36,728 nucleotides of DNA from contig JAPLKC010000087.1 of the NCBI GenBank assembly GCA_026388255.1, positions 1 through 36,728 of the forward strand, written 5' to 3'. Origin of the DNA: Pseudomonadota bacterium (GTDB taxonomy: Bacteria > Desulfobacterota > Syntrophorhabdia > Syntrophorhabdales > Syntrophorhabdaceae). Below are positions 33,350 to 36,728 of this stretch, in pieces; the first letter of the stretch is position 1, and the number at the start of each line of letters is the position of its first letter. The translations under genes and the position numbers were made by a program. The notes below the pieces were generated by a model. It searched no databases. It saw nothing but the letters and a program-made list of their open reading frames with translations, and was not told the origin of the DNA.

Positions 33350-34057
33350 ATGACCATCGAACGATTTGTAGAAAACGATAAAGCCTATCTGTCTTGGCGA
33401 AGTGCGCACCCTGGCGGCTTCGTGGCTAACGTTTCGGCACAGGGTCGCTCCTATGTCATGCTCCACAGAGTTTCACACAATCTTTCCAGTCGTGGCTCAA
33501 ACCATCCGAATTGTCACACCCACACATATATGAAGATGGCGAGCGAAGACCTCCCTTCCCTTGAAGCAGCGGTTGTTGCCGCAGGGTACTCACCACATGT
33601 CTTTCACGATTGTAAAATTTGCCGTCTTGGGACTGCAAGACGCTTCGAGCCAACCACTAATCTTCAATTGCTCAACGAGGCTACTTATGATCTCTTGGCA
33701 ACGGGCATCATGCCAGAGTATCCGGAAGGATATAGGAACCCCAAGGTGGCTCTACGCAAAACTAAGGAATACTATCGTTGCTCAAGGGTTAAGGCTTGGG
33801 TGCTATGGCAAGCGAGGTGGCAATGCGAAGGCTGCAAGGAAGGTGCTCCATTTACAGATTCGAGAGGTATGCCATATCTGGAAGCGCACCATATTATTAG
33901 CCTCTCGGCGGAGGGTCCGGACATTGTAGAAAATTGTGTCGCCTTGTGTCCCAATTGCCATAGGGAAGCGCATCTAGGTAGTAGAGCGTCGCAATTGATT
34001 CCCCTCTTGGAGGAAGCAATAAGGCAACGTGTGAAGGGAAGGAAATGGAAAAGCTAA
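33350..34057 (+). CDS. HNH endonuclease-type protein in an integron cassette
   Basis: A 235-residue protein with a C-terminal HNH domain (about 150-220): CEGCKEGAPF, LEAHHIISLSAEGPDIVENC and LCPNCHREAH give the two Cys pairs and the His-His/Asn/His core. The N-terminal ~110 residues have no family I recognise; they contain CHTHTY and CKIC, possibly a second metal site. The ATG has an AGGAAGG site 5 bases upstream. Its stop codon lies inside the left end of attC1, as is usual in cassettes. Its base composition is clearly richer in G+C than the next gene. It may be a defence or restriction nuclease. Confidence 0.8.
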   Translation: MTIERFVENDKAYLSWRSAHPGGFVANVSAQGRSYVMLHRVSHNLSSRGSNHPNCHTHTYMKMASEDLPSLEAAVVAAGYSPHVFHDCKICRLGTARRFEPTTNLQLLNEATYDLLATGIMPEYPEGYRNPKVALRKTKEYYRCSRVKAWVLWQARWQCEGCKEGAPFTDSRGMPYLEAHHIISLSAEGPDIVENCVALCPNCHREAHLGSRASQLIPLLEEAIRQRVKGRKWKS

Positions 34058-34108
34058 CAATCGCATCCACCGGACGGCTAAAGCCGCCGGTGATGCGTGT
34101 CGTTAGAT
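34052..34108 (+). repeat. attC-like site 1 (57 bp)
   Basis: Left core AGCTAAC (34052-34058), right core GTTAGAT (34102-34108), a match to GTTRRRY. Between them the arms GCATC-C-ACCGG-A-CGGCT and AGCCGCCGGTGATGC pair fully except for two single bases, C and A, on the left arm. On the folded bottom strand these are extrahelical G and T, the recognition feature of attC sites. Total length equals the shortest known attC sites. Confidence 0.75.
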
Positions 34109-34147
34109 GGACGCCTTCGGCGCATCAAAAGAAGATGGAGAGGTAAA

Positions 34148-34786
34148 ATGGATATTGCGATTCGAAATGAAACAGAAAAAGATTTTCACGAAGTTGAAGA
34201 ATTAACAAGGGAGGCTTTTTGGAATTTATATTTCCCGGGATGCAATGAGCATTATTTAGTTCACCAAATGAGGAATCATCCAGATTTTATAAAGGAGCTT
34301 GATTTTGTTGCAGAATACAACGGAAAAATAGTTGGAAACATAATGTATACAAAAGCATGGTTGATCAATGAAAATAGGCAAGAAAAAGAGATTATAAGCT
34401 TTGGCCCTCTCAGTGTTCTTCCAGAATATCAGCGCAAAGGCATTGGTAGCTCATTGATTAGCCATACAAAAGATATTGCTCTCACAAAGGGTATAAAGGG
34501 TATAGTGATATTAGGTGATCCGCACAATTATTGTAAACATGGTTTTAAAAGTGGCAAAGATCAAAATATTAGTGATATGAATGGGGAATACCCTTATGGA
34601 ATGCTCGCTCTTGAATTAGAAGAACGGGCATTTGAAGGACATAAATGGAAATTTAAATACAGTGATGCATTTAATATAAATGAAGAAGATACTGAGAGTT
34701 TTGATAAAAATTTTAAGAGAAAAGAAAAGGATTATAAATATTCGCAAGAAATTTTCTCAATTGCCTTTAGATCATATATCAAATAA
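34148..34786 (+). CDS. GNAT acetyltransferase in an integron cassette
   Basis: A 212-residue GNAT-family N-acetyltransferase. The family core is DFVAEYNGKIVGNIMYTK, FGPLSVLPEYQRKGIGSSLI (acetyl-CoA loop Q-x-x-G-I-G) and IVILGDPHNYCKHGF. The C-terminal 50 residues are charged and lysine-rich. The ATG at 34148 has GGAGAGG just upstream; a longer upstream frame would run back into attC1. Its AT-rich composition contrasts with the HNH gene before it. GNAT genes are common integron cargo. Substrate unknown; nothing indicates a specific antibiotic. Confidence 0.85.
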   Translation: MDIAIRNETEKDFHEVEELTREAFWNLYFPGCNEHYLVHQMRNHPDFIKELDFVAEYNGKIVGNIMYTKAWLINENRQEKEIISFGPLSVLPEYQRKGIGSSLISHTKDIALTKGIKGIVILGDPHNYCKHGFKSGKDQNISDMNGEYPYGMLALELEERAFEGHKWKFKYSDAFNINEEDTESFDKNFKRKEKDYKYSQEIFSIAFRSYIK

Positions 34787-34791
34787 CTTTC

Positions 34792-34848
34792 ATCTATCTC
34801 TTGCAACGGATCACAAAAAGCCGAGCCCGCTGAAGAGCGACGTTAGAC
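34792..34848 (+). repeat. attC-like site 2 (57 bp, degenerate)
   Basis: Right core GTTAGAC (34842-34848) fits GTTRRRY; left core ATCTATC (34792-34798) is one change from ATCTAAC. The arms CTCTT-G-CAACGGATC (34798-34812) and GAGCCCGCTGAAGAG (34823-34837) pair with one bulged G and a few wobbles or mismatches. Same span as attC site 1, at the end of the GNAT gene. Confidence 0.5.
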
Positions 34849-34926
34849 AGTATAGACAAGCATAATATTCAACTTAATTGTTATATACTATATGTTCATT
34901 ACTCGATTATTTGAAAGGAGATAAGA

Positions 34927-35262
34927 ATGGAATACATAAGAGTTGCAGCAACAGGCGAATTGCCTACAAACACGAGGACAATCGTTCTTATAAATGGTAA
35001 GGAAGTTCTTTTGGCGAATTTGGATGGTTCATACTATGCTATCGCCAACAAGTGTACTCATGCTGGAGGTTCACTGGCAGGAGGTGTTCTGAAAGGAGGC
35101 ATTATTACTTGTCCAAACCATGGAGCTCGATTCAACGTGATGACAGGAGAGGCTGTCGGGCAAATTAAGGTTGGGTTTAGAGAAATAAAGACTGAGAATG
35201 TTGAATGTTATACTGTCAAGGTTGAAGGAATAGATATTATGGTGGGAATACCAGAAGTGTAA
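34927..35262 (+). CDS. Rieske [2Fe-2S] ferredoxin-like protein
   Basis: A 111-residue stand-alone Rieske protein. The cluster ligands are visible as CTHAGG (Cys-x-His, about residues 40-45) and CPNHGARFN (Cys-x2-His, ~60-68). It resembles the small ferredoxin components of dioxygenase or nitrite-reductase type systems. An AAAGGAGATAAG site precedes the ATG. It starts 78 bases after attC site 2, so it may be a third cassette, but no convincing attC ends it. There is no oxygenase or reductase partner nearby. Confidence 0.9.
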   Translation: MEYIRVAATGELPTNTRTIVLINGKEVLLANLDGSYYAIANKCTHAGGSLAGGVLKGGIITCPNHGARFNVMTGEAVGQIKVGFREIKTENVECYTVKVEGIDIMVGIPEV

Positions 35263-35531
35263 ATATTGATAAAAGGTGTCTCAGGCATATATTGAGTACT
35301 TGCATTGTTTCCGGGGTCAGAGGTGTATGCATATAGACAAACGTTCCTTAAAAAAATTATCTTTAAAAATGGGGCTGAATTAATCCAGGAAAACCAAAAA
35401 AAGAACTTGTCCAACAAATATGTGCAGCCAAACGACCCGAGCCTCTGGCTGATTTTTATGTTGGAACCAAATGATGAAAAAATATCGATTTCATATCATG
35501 TCGTGCGATTACAAACACTGTGTCTATAGTG

Positions 35532-35554
35532 TTAACGCCAACAGTTGGCGTTAA
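35532..35554. repeat. 23-bp perfect dyad A (11-A-11)
   Basis: TTAACGCCAAC, a central A, then its exact reverse complement. The one-base centre makes an RNA hairpin unlikely and a dimeric protein site or vestigial recombination site more likely. It ends in GGCGTTAAAC, which contains a GTTRRRY match. Confidence 0.7.
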
Positions 35555-35608
35555 ACAGAAAATATCCATAAACCCAATACTGGCCTTGCTTTGGACTACA
35601 GAACCATT

Positions 35609-35631
35609 TTTGCATCCACAGTGGATGCAAA
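35609..35631. repeat. 23-bp perfect dyad B (11-A-11)
   Basis: TTTGCATCCAC, a central A, then its exact reverse complement. Same architecture as dyad A, 54 bases further on, with a different sequence but the same AC-A-GT centre. Confidence 0.7.
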
Positions 35632-35882
35632 TAATTAAGAGGACCATGATTCCTTCATGTTTTCCCTCTTACGACGGTTTGTATGGAATGAGGATGCACC
35701 TTCAACTAATTTGGTAAAGGAATTACAACTATATATCTTTATATTTTCTCCATGTCGAAAGGTTGTCGAGGTATTTCGGTGTTTTGTCTCCGGGAAAGTC
35801 CTTTTTAATTGTTTTATCACAAGTTGTCTGGTATTTTATCATGTTCAGCATTGACAGTTATATGTAGACAGGTTAAAAGCAA

Positions 35883-36290
35883 ATGATGAAGGAAAAATAC
35901 TTCCTCAATCTAAATGGTAGTTCCGAAGAAATATCACCATCAGGAGAGCATCGTCGAAGCATACGGTTTCCGGTGAGTCTCTCTGTTAAATATGGAGAAA
36001 AAACTCCCGTTGAATATACGAGTTTTATTATAAATATGAGCGAGAGAGGTGTTTTTATTCAAACCGAAAATCCTCTCCAGACAGGCGCCAAAATTGTAAT
36101 GTCCTTTTATATACCCCCGAATGTTAAGATTCTTGCTAACGTCGTTGGAAATGTACAATGGGTAAACAACGGTGATTCTAATCTTCCGAGAGGCATGGGG
36201 ATCAGTCTGGAAGTCTATAGCATAGAGTCAATACAACTACTTGAAGATTTCCTGGAAGAGCGAAAACATTTAGTCGATCTAAAAGGATAA
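35883..36290 (+). CDS. PilZ domain protein
   Basis: A 135-residue protein consisting of one PilZ domain, the receptor fold for cyclic di-GMP. The motif parts are RRSIRFPVSLSVKY (Arg pair, about residues 22-35) and NMSERGVFIQT (position of the D/N-x-S-x-x-G motif, ~56-66), followed by MSFYIPPNVK and GMGISLE. It resembles the stand-alone PilZ proteins common in Myxococcus-like and deltaproteobacterial genomes. A second ATG at 35886 is an equally possible start. No enzyme partner adjoins it. Confidence 0.85.
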   Translation: MMKEKYFLNLNGSSEEISPSGEHRRSIRFPVSLSVKYGEKTPVEYTSFIINMSERGVFIQTENPLQTGAKIVMSFYIPPNVKILANVVGNVQWVNNGDSNLPRGMGISLEVYSIESIQLLEDFLEERKHLVDLKG

Positions 36291-36433
36291 GCCGCTTAAA
36301 CATATCGCTAAGTTTTGTTTCCAATGAGCCGCCTCGCAGTTCTGTTGAGGGGCAGGGAAACAGAAGAGTCAGCCCTTGCATTTGAATATGTAATGGGAGA
36401 TAACGATATTTAACTTAATAATAACAATTAGTT

Positions 36434-36500
36434 GCTTAACAATTCGCTGGAGCCAATCGGCAACAAAAAACGTTGCCCCCGGCTCAATTCTGCGTTACCA
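36434..36500 (+). repeat. attC-like site 3 (67 bp)
   Basis: Left core GCTTAAC (36434-36440) fits RYYYAAC exactly and is followed by AATTCGCTGGAGCC, close to the left end of classical attC sites. Two nested stems pair: GAGCC (36450-36454) with GGCTC (36481-36485), and GGCAAC (36459-36464) with GTTGCC (36472-36477). The right core GTTACCA (36494-36500) deviates from GTTRRRY, so the site may be inactive. Confidence 0.6.
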
Positions 36501-36524
36501 CCCAGAATGAATGTGCAATCTTTA

Positions 36525-36579
36525 GTTGCATTATGTTGCATTATGCTATTCTGAGAGATACAATTATAGCATGTTGCAA
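36525..36579. promoter_or_regulatory. probable antitoxin operator
   Basis: GTTGCATTAT occurs twice in tandem (36525-36544). The second copy extends to TTGCATTATGCTAT (36536-36549), which is inverted at 36566-36579 with 12 of 14 bases matching. Position just upstream of the antitoxin gene suggests autoregulation. Confidence 0.55.
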
Positions 36580-36602
36580 TAAAGATGTTCGGAGGAACGA
36601 TT

Positions 36603-36728
36603 ATGGCTACAGCAGTAAGAATATCAGAAAGACTTGTAGATGAAGCAAAGAGATTTGGACGAATTGACCATAGGTCTTTAGCCGGGCAGATTGAGCACTG
36701 GGCACAAATGGGCAAATGTGTCGAAGAG
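36603..36728 (+). CDS. ParD-like antitoxin (partial, runs off the window)
   Basis: The first 42 codons of a gene with a perfect GGAGG site 6 bases before the ATG. The product begins MATAVRISERLVDEAKRFG and continues RSLAGQIEHWAQMGK, matching the ParD-like antitoxin family, ribbon-helix-helix-type proteins that bind their own operator and neutralise a toxin. The toxin gene, if present, lies beyond the window. It follows attC-like site 3, so it may be a toxin-antitoxin cassette. Confidence 0.8.
   Translation, partial: MATAVRISERLVDEAKRFGRIDHRSLAGQIEHWAQMGKCVEE

Larger units (their letters stand above)
35263..35882. other. 620-bp gene-poor region with two perfect dyads
   Basis: Three short open frames (35305-35529, 35520-35717 and 35657-35854) lack ribosome-binding sites and any recognisable protein motif, so I call no gene. 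The region's notable content is two 23-bp perfect palindromes listed separately. TTGACA at 35851-35856 with TTAAAA at 35873-35878 (16-base spacer) could be a promoter for the PilZ gene. Confidence 0.5.
36291..36602. other. intergenic region before the antitoxin gene
   Basis: No gene seen. It contains a paired segment downstream of the PilZ gene (TGTTTCC at 36316-36322 with GGAAACA at 36356-36362), attC-like site 3, and an operator-like repeat set just before the antitoxin gene. Confidence 0.5.

Noticed and set aside
35305-35854. Three overlapping short open frames after the Rieske gene
   Set aside because: No ribosome-binding sites, no motifs, and they cross the two palindromes.
1-36728. CRISPR array or prophage
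   Set aside because: No regularly spaced repeats and no phage structural genes were seen.

Overview
The window looks like a chromosome segment of a Gram-negative, anaerobic bacterium, most probably a member of the former Deltaproteobacteria (Desulfobacterota). This is inferred from gene content: a Lol lipoprotein exporter, a YdbH/YdbL envelope pair, TatB/TatC, a RpoH-type sigma factor, a multi-cluster NapH/NapG-like polyferredoxin, and a selenium-molybdenum hydroxylase maturation set. No 16S or species marker is present, so the lineage is a guess. Several starts are TTG, and base composition is moderately AT-rich.

Layout. Positions 176-6177 (+) hold a UPF0182 membrane protein, a YdbH-like inter-membrane protein and a lipoprotein that seems to join YnbE-like and YdbL-like parts. 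A palindromic repeat (6188-6324) separates these from a minus-strand run: lolD, one lolC/E permease, lysS, rimO and pfk, with a second perfect palindrome between lysS and rimO. The PFK carries both residues typical of pyrophosphate-dependent enzymes. Next come a transglycosylase-like protein (+), a HAD hydrolase (-), the Memo/AMMECR1 pair (+) and a small DUF1858 protein.

Positions 16615-20107 (+) form a compact operon for molybdenum-enzyme maturation: MocA-like nucleotidyltransferase, MoeA-like protein with a Cys-rich tail, YqeB/EF2563-family protein and XdhC. The rpoH-like gene follows 3 bases later. tRNA-Ser(UGA) and fabH lie on the minus strand. A plus-strand run follows: tatB, tatC, a short glmU without its acetyltransferase half, glmS, serA and a PPC/DUF296 gene. 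Positions 28612-31819 carry a NapH-NapG-like polyferredoxin, a Tat-exported DUF362 protein and a Tat-exported molybdopterin oxidoreductase. An SfsA protein fused to a GIY-YIG/DUF123 domain closes the ordinary region.

The most interesting part is 33015-36728, which I read as a decayed chromosomal integron. On the minus strand is the last ~50 codons of a tyrosine recombinase with an integron-integrase-like tail. Diverging from it on the plus strand are an HNH endonuclease gene and a GNAT acetyltransferase gene of visibly different composition, each ending in an attC-like imperfect palindrome. The first is 57 bp long with two single-base bulges on one arm, as in folded attC sites. A third attC-like structure (36434-36500) lies just before a ParD-like antitoxin gene that runs off the window. 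Toxin-antitoxin cassettes are typical of sedentary chromosomal integrons. A Rieske protein, two 23-bp perfect dyads and a PilZ protein lie between the second and third sites.
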